Assembly (NCBI GenBank): GCA_965651905.1
Contig: CBFGUG010000028.1
Location: forward strand, 26,559-90,558
DNA from: SZUA-265 sp965651905
Lineage (GTDB): Bacteria > Myxococcota_A > Polyangia > Polyangiales > Polyangiaceae
DNA length: 64,000 nucleotides
Direction of reading: 5' to 3'
This document shows positions 1-9,002 of the stretch, piece after piece; the stretch's first letter is position 1, and the number at the start of each line of letters is the position of its first letter. The notes below the pieces were generated by a model. The model saw only the letters and a list, made by a program, of their open reading frames with translations, had not been told where the DNA came from and ran no database searches. Made by a program: the position numbers and the translations under genes.

Positions 1-962
1 ACACCAACCGCGGCGATACCCAACCCGGCGTAGATCAGATTCTCGCGCCACGGGTGAACCTTCGGCCCATCCTTCCACGTCAGATCCATTTTCGTCGTCT
101 TCCCCTCGACGGCCTTGAACTTGTAGACGGTCTGCTTCGAGTCTTTGCTGGTCGGCTGCTGTGGCTCATGATCGCGCTTGAGCTTGAGACGGAACCAGCC
201 GTCATCCGTTTCGCGCGACGGATGGTCGAGAACCAGCACATGCTCTTCAGTATTGCCGTCGAGCACGATTGGCGCGTTGCCCGCGGGAACCAACTTGTCG
301 CCAATCTTGACGCTGATACGGCCCTTCTTGTCCTCGGGCTTGATGTTGAGCTCGAGCACCTGCGCTTCTGGAATGCGTGTACCCGTCACGAGCACTGAAA
401 GGCTCTGCTGCCCAGGGGGCAGCTTTACTTGATAGATCAGCGAGGATCCCTCGCGGCGGTTCATCTTCAACTCAGCGCTACCGAGGGTGACCGTGACGTC
501 GAAGGTCCGACGCACCGCTGACTCGAGTTGCACGCGAAGCTCGTAGGTGTCGCCCTTCAGCACCTTGGGCTCGGACGTCGGAGAAAGCTGATCGCCGTCG
601 AGGTACGCGGTGGCGTCCCCCTCTTGCGCATCCTCTGCGAAGTCGAGAACGAACGCCAAGTGCGCGTTGCCCAGCGCGATCTCGGCCTTGCCGATCTTCG
701 CTTTGAGTTCAGCGGCCTTCTTGAGCGCCGTTTGTCGATCACGACGACATTCGGGCGCTAAATCCTTGGGTAGCGTCGCGATCGCCTGGTCCAACTCGGT
801 TCGCGCCTGACTGAGAGTTTCGGAGTCGCGACTGCTCGGTGCGGACTTATGCTTCGTGACCAGATCGGTGAGTTCGTTCTCGGGTTCACAGAGCGCACTG
901 GCGGAACTGATCCAACCCAGACCGAGCCCCAACGCGAGCGCGACGCTCAGCGTTCGTCTCAT
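1..962 (-). CDS. Secreted/envelope protein with beta-rich domains, C-terminus cut by window edge
   Basis: An open frame runs from an ATG at 962-960 through the left edge with no stop, giving about 320 residues. It opens with a signal peptide (MRRTLSVALALGLGLG, ending near SSASA), then a helical, charged stretch (about 25-95), then two beta-rich segments resembling PEGA-like or Ig-like carbohydrate-contacting folds. The last visible residues, YAGLGIAAVGV, look like the start of a membrane segment. The same order (signal peptide, helices, beta-rich domain, terminal membrane segments) is seen in the proteins at 2805-4172 and 4230-5435, so I infer a family of envelope proteins. Function is unknown. 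Codon use and the signal peptide make the gene itself secure. Confidence 0.75.
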   Translation of the reverse strand, partial: MRRTLSVALALGLGLGWISSASALCEPENELTDLVTKHKSAPSSRDSETLSQARTELDQAIATLPKDLAPECRRDRQTALKKAAELKAKIGKAEIALGNAHLAFVLDFAEDAQEGDATAYLDGDQLSPTSEPKVLKGDTYELRVQLESAVRRTFDVTVTLGSAELKMNRREGSSLIYQVKLPPGQQSLSVLVTGTRIPEAQVLELNIKPEDKKGRISVKIGDKLVPAGNAPIVLDGNTEEHVLVLDHPSRETDDGWFRLKLKRDHEPQQPTSKDSKQTVYKFKAVEGKTTKMDLTWKDGPKVHPWRENLIYAGLGIAAVG

Positions 963-1018
963 CGCGAGAATGGTAAGTGCTAGGTGTCTGTTCATTAAGC
1001 GTTGCATTTTCGTCTATG

Positions 1019-2455
1019 TCACTTGCCCGCTGGCTTTGCTCCCACGCAGGGGGAGGGCGTGGCCCTGAAGTTGCAAATCTTGTCCTCGATGGTCGCCCAC
1101 CTGTCCACGAAGAAACTGTCGCGGGAGCGCAGTGGCTGGCCGTCGGCAGCTGGACCGAGGCTGTCGTTGAACTGTCCTTGCCTGGTTTCGGTTTGAGCGT
1201 TCAGACGGTCTAGGCGAGCTCGTTGTTCGCTGGGAATGCTGATGTACTGCCCCTTGTCGAACGCCGCACAGTTGCCGCCGAGAATCAGGTAGTTGTCTTC
1301 GTCTGGACTGGGGCAACCCGCCCAACTCCAACTCTTACCATCAGGTACCAGGTAGCTGACGACATCCAGTCGAAAGCGTCGCGCCACCGCCCGAGTTTGA
1401 TCGGTCGTCGGCGACGGCAACGACTGAAAAGAGTCGAACAGCTCGGCAACCGGCACGGTCGCGCCCGCCGCACCCGACTTCGGAATTCCAGCTTCGGAGA
1501 TCACTCCGAGAACCTCGATCTGCGTGGGATCGAGTGGATTCGGACGCAGCAATTCGGGGGGGCGACTAGACCCCTCGATGGGGAGCGACAAGAGATACGT
1601 CGAGCGTTCACTTCCACCACGTTCCGTCAGCAGCGCGAAAGCCTCCGCAGGGAGCGGGTGCGGTCGCATCTCGAGCGGCTTGCCACCTCCAGGGTTGCAC
1701 GCAGGCGCGAGCACCAGCACGACTTCGTTCTGTGTTCTCGCAAGCCAATAGCGACCAGCGGGATTCCCCTGTCCCTCGGGTGAACTCAACACCGCTTCCG
1801 ACAGCGGTGACTCGAGCAGAGGCAGACAGCCGAGGAACGGCGTCAAGCTGACACCCTTCACCGCGCCATCACCATTCTCTGCCGATCTCTGGGAAGCGAC
1901 GTGCAGAACTGGCCCCGGCTGCTCAGGCGTGAGCACCACGACGACGCTCCCGCGAGTCAGCAGTTCATCGCCCAAACTGGCGGTCTGCAATTGAGGCGCC
2001 AGGCCCTTGAGCTCGACGCCGAAACGCTGAGCGGGCGCGTCGATGATTTGCTCGTCGCTGACGATTTCCTGCTCTTCCGCGGCGTCACCCAAGGGCTGAA
2101 CCAGGATGAAGTCTCCGGGATCCGTCGCGGACGGTAGCGTGGGAAGACAACACGCCTCTTCGAACGGAGCCCGACGCCAGATTTGTAGACTCTGCGCCAG
2201 CGCGGGATCGGCCGCGTATTGCTGACGCCAAGCTAGGGCAGCGGCCCGCAGCGTTTCGTGATGACTGATGCGCTTTCCGAGGATCTCTGGAGGCAACACG
2301 TACGGATACGCCAAACACCCCAAGCCAGAAAGCAGCGCCAGCAGCGCAACGCCCGCCAATACGTATGGCCAAATGCGCAAGCGAGGAGGTCCCAGAGGCG
2401 GCAAGTTCCGCCCCAAGGGTTTGGACCAATCTGGTGGCTGCTCAGGCGGGGCCAT
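1019..2455 (-). CDS. Single-pass membrane protein of unknown function, 478 aa
   Basis: The N-terminal 27 residues are Pro-rich and cytoplasmic in character. One hydrophobic segment follows at about 30-53 (YVLAGVALLALLSGLGCLAY). The remaining 420 residues are soluble, presumably periplasmic, with several Cys (for example the CC pair near 103) and no motif I recognise. The type II topology (short inside tail, one anchor, large outside domain) is typical of a scaffolding or peptidoglycan-contacting component. It lies 56 bp upstream of the partial gene at 1-962 on the same strand and may be co-transcribed with it. Its start faces the divergent gene at 2805. It may be an accessory of the Hsp100 cluster to its right, but only proximity supports that. 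Confidence 0.7.
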   Translation of the reverse strand: MAPPEQPPDWSKPLGRNLPPLGPPRLRIWPYVLAGVALLALLSGLGCLAYPYVLPPEILGKRISHHETLRAAALAWRQQYAADPALAQSLQIWRRAPFEEACCLPTLPSATDPGDFILVQPLGDAAEEQEIVSDEQIIDAPAQRFGVELKGLAPQLQTASLGDELLTRGSVVVVLTPEQPGPVLHVASQRSAENGDGAVKGVSLTPFLGCLPLLESPLSEAVLSSPEGQGNPAGRYWLARTQNEVVLVLAPACNPGGGKPLEMRPHPLPAEAFALLTERGGSERSTYLLSLPIEGSSRPPELLRPNPLDPTQIEVLGVISEAGIPKSGAAGATVPVAELFDSFQSLPSPTTDQTRAVARRFRLDVVSYLVPDGKSWSWAGCPSPDEDNYLILGGNCAAFDKGQYISIPSEQRARLDRLNAQTETRQGQFNDSLGPAADGQPLRSRDSFFVDRWATIEDKICNFRATPSPCVGAKPAGK

Positions 2456-2804
2456 CGGGCCGCGAACCTAGCGCAAAACCCCTCACAGAGTCCATGCGCC
2501 CCGCCTCGGAGTTTGTGCTCTCGTCACCGCAAAAACCCGCCCGAACCCACGCCGACCGAGCCACGTTCGGACACGCTAGCTGGGTCGGATCCGACGTCGT
2601 TCGCCCCTCCGTGTCTACCCACCATAACGCGTCGCGTCACACCACGTAGCCAAGGGCTATGGGGTCTGGTATACGCGCTGGCCGGCGCCGCAGGTTGCGA
2701 CGCCAAGTGGGTCTCCTGTCGAGTGTTTATCTACGAGTCTCCACGCGACTCGCGGGGGTTCCGAAGTCGTTTGCATCAACCAGAGTGTGGACCCGAGCTC
2801 GCGC
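2456..2804. promoter_or_regulatory. Divergent intergenic region
   Basis: This 349-bp spacer separates two divergently transcribed envelope-protein genes (minus strand from 2455, plus strand from 2805), so it must carry promoters in both directions. I could not pick out convincing -35/-10 pairs, a sigma-54 site or an operator palindrome. No credible gene lies in it. Confidence 0.4.
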
Positions 2805-4172
2805 ATGTTTTCTTGGTTCATTCGCATCCTTCTGCTGACCGCCTGTGTCTGCCTGACGGCGACCTCACACGCCAAGGTTTGTGGCGACAGCCCCAAACTC
2901 TACGAAGCGATCGACGAAGCGGGCTTCACGGTTCACGACGTTTGGATAACGCCGCCAAAAGAGTACACAGATGCGACAGCCCTGTTCGGACTGCTGCGCG
3001 ACTACGACTTCGCGGTGCTCAAGCCTGGCAGTCGCTGCAAGAAGATGATGCAAGAGCTTCAAGCAGCGGTGTTCGAACACGTCCGCAAGTACGGTACGTT
3101 CATCAAACCGCCCGAAGGCGGACACTGGTTTTCGGGCAGCGAAGCCTACATGCTGAGCGGCAAGTCGAGTGTGCGCCTCGACGGCCAGTTGCGCCTGAAC
3201 GTTGCAGCATCGTCCGATGGCGAGCAGTTGCCAGGGATCTACGTCGCACCTGGAGAACACGTGCTCACGGTAGACTTACCGCGTTTGCCACCAGGCCAAC
3301 GTCTGCACGTGGTCGCCCGCCTGGATGGCAAGGTCTTGAAGCGGAGCGCCCCGGGTACGTTCGACGTCGAGTTCACCCAAGCCACTGAGGGAAATCCCGT
3401 AACCCACGAGCTGACGTTCAAGGTCAAACTGGTACGGGAATGCCAAGCGACACTCAAGCTCAGCGGAAAGCTCACCCAACCCACGCCAGGTCGCCGAATC
3501 ATCTTCGACGTTCCGACCGCAGGCAAAGCGCTCACCCCTGGAGCCAACCCGCTACCAGGCGGCAACCACAAGTTGCGCGTCATCGTCATGAACGAGTCCG
3601 CCCCCGCCTTGGAGGGTCCCCCCGTCCTGAAGTTCGGCGGTGCAGTGCTGCCGACCAAAGATACATCCACCAGCAGCCGTCAGAGTTGGGACTACGACGT
3701 CGACCTCTCGTGTCCAGAAGGTGTCGCGACAGTGCAAGAACACCTACGTGCCGAAGGACCACCAACGGTGGGTCGAGACGACGACGAAGGCGCGACCGCA
3801 ACGAGCCCTCCGACTTGGCACTTCTGGGCGGCAACGGGACTGACTGGAGTTGCGGCAACCGTCGGCATCGTGAGCTACGTGTCTGCGGAAGATCGCACGG
3901 AACAATGGGAAACGCTGGCCAGTGAGCAGGGCTGCGCAAGCACACCCTGTGACGCCGCGGTGCTGTCCGAGATCGCTGATCTCTACGACCAAGCTGACAC
4001 GCGTTACAACGTGGCCGTCGGCAGCTTCGTCGTAGCTGGCGTGGGTGTCGTAGGCATGGGCCTGTCTTGGATTTACCGTGAGGAGTTGGCTGGCACCAAG
4101 GCCGAAGGTACTGCGTTGGTTCCCGTGATCACCCGCGACGGCCTGGGCTTCGGCGCGATCGGTCGCTTCTGA
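2805..4172 (+). CDS. Secreted protein with two C-terminal membrane segments, 455 aa
   Basis: I place the start at ATG 2805, because the signal peptide begins there (MFSWFIRILLLTACVCLTA, cleavage near SHA-K). A GTG 18 bp upstream is in frame but adds only a polar leader. After the signal come a small Cys-containing helical domain and two beta-rich repeats (about 110-300), which resemble PEGA-like surface domains. Near the C-terminus are two membrane segments (around 335-355 and 400-425), separated by a loop containing a C...C pair. The tail ends in a short beta strand (GLGFGAIGRF). It is the only plus-strand gene in the first 16.7 kb and shares its plan with 4230-5435 and 1-962. Function is unknown. 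Confidence 0.75.
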   Translation: MFSWFIRILLLTACVCLTATSHAKVCGDSPKLYEAIDEAGFTVHDVWITPPKEYTDATALFGLLRDYDFAVLKPGSRCKKMMQELQAAVFEHVRKYGTFIKPPEGGHWFSGSEAYMLSGKSSVRLDGQLRLNVAASSDGEQLPGIYVAPGEHVLTVDLPRLPPGQRLHVVARLDGKVLKRSAPGTFDVEFTQATEGNPVTHELTFKVKLVRECQATLKLSGKLTQPTPGRRIIFDVPTAGKALTPGANPLPGGNHKLRVIVMNESAPALEGPPVLKFGGAVLPTKDTSTSSRQSWDYDVDLSCPEGVATVQEHLRAEGPPTVGRDDDEGATATSPPTWHFWAATGLTGVAATVGIVSYVSAEDRTEQWETLASEQGCASTPCDAAVLSEIADLYDQADTRYNVAVGSFVVAGVGVVGMGLSWIYREELAGTKAEGTALVPVITRDGLGFGAIGRF

Positions 4173-4199
4173 ACGTTGCGTTCGTCGTTCAGCCGAAGC
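4165..4199. terminator. Possible bidirectional hairpin between convergent genes
   Basis: An imperfect inverted repeat (GCTTC...TGAACG paired with CGTTCA...GAAGC) spans the 3' end of the plus-strand gene ending at 4172 and the short gap before the convergent gene ending at 4230. The stem has 5 and 6 paired bases separated by an asymmetric bulge. There is no clear U-tract, so termination is only a suggestion from position. Confidence 0.25.
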
Positions 4200-4229
4200 C
4201 ACCCATCGCGGCTAAAATGATCGCTTGGG

Positions 4230-5435
4230 TTAGAACGTGCCCGAAACCCCGAGGCTCGTTCGCCCTCGATCGACGTGGAAGTACGGCCGTAAGCGCGCGT
4301 CCTCCCCTGGCTTCGCCTTGTCGTCATCGGGGTCGTTCAACAAGCCGAACACGATACCCGTGATGCCCACCGCGGTGAGCACACCAAAGCCGCCTCCGCC
4401 CCAGTTGTACCAGGCGTATGCAGTGTCGGTCTTGTCGTAATACTCGTCGAAACACTCCCGCGTGACGGGAGTACAACGATCCAACGTCTGCAAGGCGTCA
4501 GCCTCGTCCTGATAAGTGCTGCCTGCGTAGAACGAGTACCCCATCCCGATTACGCCGACGGCTGTGGTCGCGATACCCCCCCACAAAAGCCAGTTGGTCC
4601 CCCCATCTGAGGCAGCGGCACGGCGGCCGTCGTCACCGCTACAACGGACCTCTTCGGGCACACGTTCACCCAACGAAGTGAAGTTGACACGTACCTGGTG
4701 CGGCCGCACTGGGTCGCGGAATGGCGTGTCGAGGTAGCTCATGATCTGCCCTTCCTGCGTGAAACACCGACCATCGATACGCACGGTCGTTCTGTAGCCA
4801 GGTGGGGGATCGATGCGCAGGCGGTGAGGCTCTTTGCTGGGCAAGATGCGCGGTAAGTTTTCGTGGCGCCGGGTTTCGTCCCAGTAGAGCGCGTAGCCGT
4901 CTATCTCTTCGGGCTCCACGGTGATGGTAACGGACGGATACTCCTCGAGGATCCCACGTGCGGGCCCCACGCAGCGCTCGTAAACCTGTGCGTTGAGCGC
5001 GTTGCGCGTTTCTTCATCGCCTTCAGTCGCACCCTCGCTTTGGGTCCATGCGTATGAAATGCCTGTAGCCATGTCCCACGCCGCGCCCCAATGTTTACCT
5101 AGGGCATCTCGCTGAGCCTCGCTCAACGAGTCCAACTTCGTCAGATCCTCTGCAGCGCGGACGTGCAGACGGGCTTTTTCGAGCAGGATCTCACACGCGG
5201 GGTTTCGGCTTCGTTCGAAGTAGAAGGTGGTCGCGGCAAGTGCGCGCTCCAGATAACCTTCCGCTTTCTTCGAGTACTCGCAAAGCAACTTGGTAGCGAG
5301 TGCCTCGCGCAGCGCAGGTTCACCTTTGCTGGCCGCTACGCTGAGGTCGGCTTCGCACGCGGACTGCGCGAAACTGGACGTAGACGTGGCGAGCAGTAGC
5401 GCGAAAGGCACCGCAGCACCTACGAGTCGTCTCAC
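4230..5435 (-). CDS. Secreted envelope protein with PEGA-like region and two C-terminal membrane segments, 401 aa
   Basis: The frame is open further upstream, but that part overlaps the peptidase gene. The natural start is GTG 5435-5433, whose last two bases lie in the TGA of the upstream gene (a GTGA overlap) and which is followed at once by a signal peptide (VRRLVGAAVPFALLLATSTSSFAQS). After it come a helical region with several Cys (about 25-140), a beta-rich PEGA-like region (about 160-250), then a membrane hairpin-like pair (WLLWGGIATTAVGVIGMGYSF and GVLTAVGITGIVFGLL) separated by a Cys-containing loop. The plan matches 2805-4172. The overlap implies coupled synthesis with the peptidase. 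Specific function unknown. Confidence 0.75.
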   Translation of the reverse strand: MRRLVGAAVPFALLLATSTSSFAQSACEADLSVAASKGEPALREALATKLLCEYSKKAEGYLERALAATTFYFERSRNPACEILLEKARLHVRAAEDLTKLDSLSEAQRDALGKHWGAAWDMATGISYAWTQSEGATEGDEETRNALNAQVYERCVGPARGILEEYPSVTITVEPEEIDGYALYWDETRRHENLPRILPSKEPHRLRIDPPPGYRTTVRIDGRCFTQEGQIMSYLDTPFRDPVRPHQVRVNFTSLGERVPEEVRCSGDDGRRAAASDGGTNWLLWGGIATTAVGVIGMGYSFYAGSTYQDEADALQTLDRCTPVTRECFDEYYDKTDTAYAWYNWGGGGFGVLTAVGITGIVFGLLNDPDDDKAKPGEDARLRPYFHVDRGRTSLGVSGTF

Positions 5436-6382
5436 TTGAACGCCTCGACCTCTGACATCTCGGGGATCAACTCGAAGCTGACTGGCTTCGACTGGAACAG
5501 CCGTCGACTGTCGGGGCTGCCACGCAGCGGTGGTTCGGTGTAGAACACGTTCTTCCAGCGATGTTCGTACGGCGTCGTTTGAGCTGGCGGCGGAGCCTCG
5601 TGATCCTTCTCGTCGTTCTCGATTCGCGGACACTGACTGCCAGGGTTGTATGCAGCGATTTTTCGATCGTAATGCTTGTGGTAGGCGTCGATGGGAGCCG
5701 GCCGTGACGAATCGTACTCGGGTGGTGCAGCGCCCGACGAGTAATCGACCCAGTACTTGGCCTTGTCGCGAACGTCGACGTGTACGTGCTCTTGGTTGGG
5801 GTAGTACCCCACTCCCAACCTGTTTTTGAAACGCGCGTCCTCGGCGTTCAGGTACAGCAGGTAGGACGCCAGGTCGACGGCGTCGATGCTGAGTAGGACC
5901 ACGTCCGCCGCGTGCCCCTCGATGTGCTTCGAAGTGCTCTTCTGGTGCTTGTGACAGTCGGGACAGCGGTAACCACTGGCAATACAGACCTGCGCACCCT
6001 TGAAAATGTCGCTCAGCTCGACGAGCACACGCACCAACAGCTCGGGCATGGGATCAACCCCAGACTCAGGGTAGTTCAGAGCCTTTTCGAGATTGACCAC
6101 TTCTTCGCGCACGAGCTGTCCAGACCCGTCATATGGCTGCAGCACGAAGCGGCACTTTTCGGCGCCCACTGTCGCGCCACAACGACTGCGAACGATGGTG
6201 TTCGCCACGCGCAAGGTGCCCGGTGAGTCTGAACGTTCGTACTTCTGCAAGATGGGCGCAGGCCCGTCGTCATCACGGTGACCCCGTTCAGCCGCCGCCA
6301 GCGGCGAAAACGTGAGCACCCCTACGAGGGCTAGCCCACGACGCAGAATGGGTCGAATGTTTACGAGCAATCCACGTTGCAT
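5432..6382 (-). CDS. Periplasmic zinc D-Ala-D-Ala-type peptidase (M15/DUF882-like), 316 aa
   Basis: The start at 6382 gives a clean N-terminal signal (RRGLALVGVLTFSPLAAA). An in-frame open stretch upstream is low-complexity Arg/Ser and overlaps the preceding gene, so I reject it. The core carries the peptidase M15 zinc motif SxHxxGxAxD at about 151-160 (SKHIEGHAAD) and a downstream HVHVD at 199-203. The predicted ligands are H153, D160 and H201. This fold (VanX/VanY, YcbK/DUF882, murein endopeptidase) cuts peptidoglycan stem peptides. A Cys-rich CPDCHKH just before the motif is unusual. The gene sits 16 bp after the spike-like gene and overlaps the next gene. I infer that it opens the cell wall for the envelope complex encoded here, although a role in toxicity to other cells is an alternative. 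Confidence 0.8.
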   Translation of the reverse strand: MQRGLLVNIRPILRRGLALVGVLTFSPLAAAERGHRDDDGPAPILQKYERSDSPGTLRVANTIVRSRCGATVGAEKCRFVLQPYDGSGQLVREEVVNLEKALNYPESGVDPMPELLVRVLVELSDIFKGAQVCIASGYRCPDCHKHQKSTSKHIEGHAADVVLLSIDAVDLASYLLYLNAEDARFKNRLGVGYYPNQEHVHVDVRDKAKYWVDYSSGAAPPEYDSSRPAPIDAYHKHYDRKIAAYNPGSQCPRIENDEKDHEAPPPAQTTPYEHRWKNVFYTEPPLRGSPDSRRLFQSKPVSFELIPEMSEVEAFK

Positions 6383-6398
6383 CCCTGTTGCTCCTGAC

Positions 6399-7982
6399 TC
6401 AGCCGCCCACGTCCAGCGTCTTGGCGATCTTCGTCTCGCTCTCGATCTCGACCTTACCGACGATCTTCGTGTCTCCGCTGATCTCTGCGGACTTGCTGAC
6501 CTGCAAGTTGTGGTCGAAATTGCTGGCATCGTCGGTAATGGTGATCTTCTTCTTGATGGCGACTTCTTTTTCGGCAAACACCTCGACCGTACCCGCCTGA
6601 CCGTCAACCGCGATTCCGTCAGCGGTCGCGATGGGAGCATCGGTACCCAAACCAGAAATGGACACGGTCTTCGAATTGAGCACGAGGTCGACCTCTTCCA
6701 AACCGTCGTAACACTGTTGCTTCATGCCGATCATGTGGGGCACTTCACCATCTCGAATCTGAAACACCAGCGGATCGTCCTGTTTGTGGCTCACGTAGAA
6801 ACCCGCGAACTCTGCTCGCGCTGCGTACGGCGTCAGGGCGTCACAAATCAACGGTTTTTGAGCGTCGGGGGTCTCGACGTCTGACTCGTTACCCTGTTTG
6901 CCCCCATCTCCCATCATCAGCCACTGTTCGTCGGGTGTCTTCAGCGCAATTCTCTGCTTTTTCGACGCTTCGTCCCACTCGACGAAGGCACCCGTACCCG
7001 AGAAAACCATCGGCGTTCCTCCTCCGACCACGGGCAGCGGTTCGATGGTCAACCGCGCCTTCATCTGCACTTCGGCATCTGGCGCGGATTGGCGGAGATC
7101 GAACGAATAACGCAGCACGGGGCAGAGGGACACCATGTTGCCGATCTTGACCTGACTGGGCAGACACGGGATCTCCGCACCCGCTTCTAGAATCGAATCG
7201 AGAGCACCTTCGACGCCTGCACGCGTCAATTCACGAACCACCTGGCCCGCGCTCTCGTGAGTCAGCTCGGCGAACGTGCGCTCGAGTTGGATCGAACGCT
7301 GTTCTATCTCCCGAGCTGCCCCGGCGATGCGGTGCGGTAGATGAACCTCTCCGATGTCAGGCGGCGCCCAGGCTGACGGTATCTCGAACGGTGGCGCGTC
7401 GAGCCCTAGGATACGCAGAGGTGGGTCCCCGCCCTCGACGTCGAACGCGCACCACCCCCACGCCCTAGTGGGCATGTGCGCCAGGAGCCCCAAAATACGC
7501 TCTTGATGACTCAGGTTGTCCAACCGTGCCGGGCGACAGAAACACGTGCCGACCGGCAACGCCGCGTCCAGAGCGCTCGAACCATGGGGAACACCAAACT
7601 GGTTACCCAGCACGCGCCGCAGGAACGCCCAACCATCGGAGTCGGCTTCCTGACGCTGGTAAACGAGCATACTCGAACTGCCCGCCACCACCCGCCGCCC
7701 TTCGAACCAGTCGAGCGTGTCGTCCGACAGCACCATGCCGACGATGGCATCTCGCCCGCCAGGCGTCGAACGAAACCCCGTGACCCGAAAGCTGAGAGAA
7801 CACTCCTCCCACTGAAACGTCGCTCGTTCCCCGAGTAGCTGCATCACCTGGTCGCCGCGCTCGAGGTTCCACTTGTGATCCGTAGGTAGTGTCAGCTCGA
7901 GCTGTGGTCCGCTGCCCCGGGCGAGCGTCAGCACCACAGCGTTGACCAAGCTGCTCTTGTCGCGGAGGGTGACCTCGGGCAT
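6399..7982 (-). CDS. Spike-like protein with repetitive beta C-terminus, 527 aa (unknown function)
   Basis: There is no signal peptide, so the protein is made in the cytoplasm. Residues 1-130 are beta-rich. A mixed region with scattered Cys follows. The last 95 residues (from about 430) are a run of short alternating strands with I/V at every second position (for example KEVAIKKKITI, KIVGKVEIES), ending in DVGG. That pattern is typical of the trimeric beta-helix needles at the end of VgrG/gp5-type spikes and tail fibres. The N-terminal part would then correspond to a hub, but I see no clear VgrG signature. Position between the 321-aa protein and a peptidoglycan peptidase fits a puncturing device. 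A cytoplasmic or surface fibre is an alternative. Confidence 0.7.
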   Translation of the reverse strand: MPEVTLRDKSSLVNAVVLTLARGSGPQLELTLPTDHKWNLERGDQVMQLLGERATFQWEECSLSFRVTGFRSTPGGRDAIVGMVLSDDTLDWFEGRRVVAGSSSMLVYQRQEADSDGWAFLRRVLGNQFGVPHGSSALDAALPVGTCFCRPARLDNLSHQERILGLLAHMPTRAWGWCAFDVEGGDPPLRILGLDAPPFEIPSAWAPPDIGEVHLPHRIAGAAREIEQRSIQLERTFAELTHESAGQVVRELTRAGVEGALDSILEAGAEIPCLPSQVKIGNMVSLCPVLRYSFDLRQSAPDAEVQMKARLTIEPLPVVGGGTPMVFSGTGAFVEWDEASKKQRIALKTPDEQWLMMGDGGKQGNESDVETPDAQKPLICDALTPYAARAEFAGFYVSHKQDDPLVFQIRDGEVPHMIGMKQQCYDGLEEVDLVLNSKTVSISGLGTDAPIATADGIAVDGQAGTVEVFAEKEVAIKKKITITDDASNFDHNLQVSKSAEISGDTKIVGKVEIESETKIAKTLDVGG

Positions 7983-8015
7983 GAGGGATCAGCGAGTAGC
8001 GACCGTCGTCGGTCG

Positions 8016-8981
8016 TCAGTTGTACTTGATCATGCGGGGCACCTGCTTGCCCGCAACGATGTTCTGATTGACGTACATGACCTCGATCGGCAGGCGCGGA
8101 TCCTCCTGAACCACCGAATTGTCCTTGGTCACGTGCACCGTGTGCAAGGAGCGTTCGAACTGGGCGCGACGCTCGTCTTCACTTTCGCCGCGGCGGTCGG
8201 CAACGAGTGACAGCTGGTCCAAAATCTCTTCGGGTGCTGGCGCGCCTGACGTGCGGCTGTGCCATTCCTCGAGTTCAGAGCTCAACATGATCTGTCGGAA
8301 CACCCCCGAGCACACCATGACGTAGCCACTGGCCGCGCCGGGTAGGGGCTCGGTGTCGAGCGCTTTCCAGTCTTTGCCTTTGACCGAAACGGTGAGCGCT
8401 GGGCACGCCTGGCCATGTGCCTTGAGCACGCTGGTGAGCAGCGAGCCCTTGAGAAACGCCTGAGCCACCGCGAAACGGTCGGTGCCACTAGCAGTGTCAC
8501 GCGACATCGTCCAAAACACGTCTTGGTTGTCACAGTCGCCGAACTTGATCTTGTGCTCGACGAACGGCTGGTTGCCGCGGTGGTTCTGCGACCGAGGGTC
8601 GAACTTGCCACTCCAACTGCCGTCGTTGACCCAACTACTCGGCTTTTGGTTGTCCGTGAGTTGAAACTCGAACAGGTGAAGGTGAGAAGACTCGTTGCTG
8701 AGATCGGTGCAGCGACTCTCCTGCAATGCCAGTGAGCTGAGCCCCAGGCTCAACTTGGCATCGGTCACGCCCTTGAGCTGGTAGTTCTTGGTTTCGAACT
8801 CGGGCAGGTCCGCCTTGCGGTTGTCGCTCGTGACGGCGTTGTAGAACGCAAAGTAGTTCCCCGAGTTCTGAACCATCAGGGTTCGGTTGTCGGGAGATAC
8901 GGTGAAGCGCACGAAGAGCCAGAAGCTTTCGAAGGACTCGCCGCCGATGATGCTGCTTGATTCAGTTAGTTGGTAGCCCAT
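8016..8981 (-). CDS. Unknown cytoplasmic protein of the Hsp100 cluster, 321 aa
   Basis: The ATG at 8981 is preceded by an AGGAA ribosome-binding sequence. The protein has no signal peptide or membrane segment. It is rich in Phe/Tyr and short beta-strand-like segments over the first 100 residues (FWLFVRFTVSP, FYNAV, FETKNYQLKGV), has five or so scattered Cys, and ends in a basic tail (VPRMIKYN). I do not recognise a family. It sits 21 bp after the 1165-aa gene and 33 bp before the spike-like gene, so co-transcription is nearly certain. A tube or baseplate subunit would fit the neighbourhood, but nothing in the sequence proves it. Confidence 0.7.
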   Translation of the reverse strand: MGYQLTESSSIIGGESFESFWLFVRFTVSPDNRTLMVQNSGNYFAFYNAVTSDNRKADLPEFETKNYQLKGVTDAKLSLGLSSLALQESRCTDLSNESSHLHLFEFQLTDNQKPSSWVNDGSWSGKFDPRSQNHRGNQPFVEHKIKFGDCDNQDVFWTMSRDTASGTDRFAVAQAFLKGSLLTSVLKAHGQACPALTVSVKGKDWKALDTEPLPGAASGYVMVCSGVFRQIMLSSELEEWHSRTSGAPAPEEILDQLSLVADRRGESEDERRAQFERSLHTVHVTKDNSVVQEDPRLPIEVMYVNQNIVAGKQVPRMIKYN

Positions 8982-9002
8982 GGGTCATGTTCCTTTCAAT
9001 GC

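Noticed and set aside
4973..5633. Longer N-terminus for the envelope protein gene at 4230
   Set aside because: The 66-residue extension lies inside the peptidase gene in another frame, is Arg/Ser-rich and has no signal peptide. GTG 5435 starts the signal directly.
6383..6640. Arg/Ser-rich N-terminal extension of the M15 peptidase
   Set aside because: It overlaps the 3' end of the spike-like gene in another frame and is low complexity; ATG 6382 gives a proper signal peptide.
6399..7982. Naming the 527-aa protein VgrG
   Set aside because: The C-terminal repeat pattern is suggestive, but no hub or OB-fold signature could be read.
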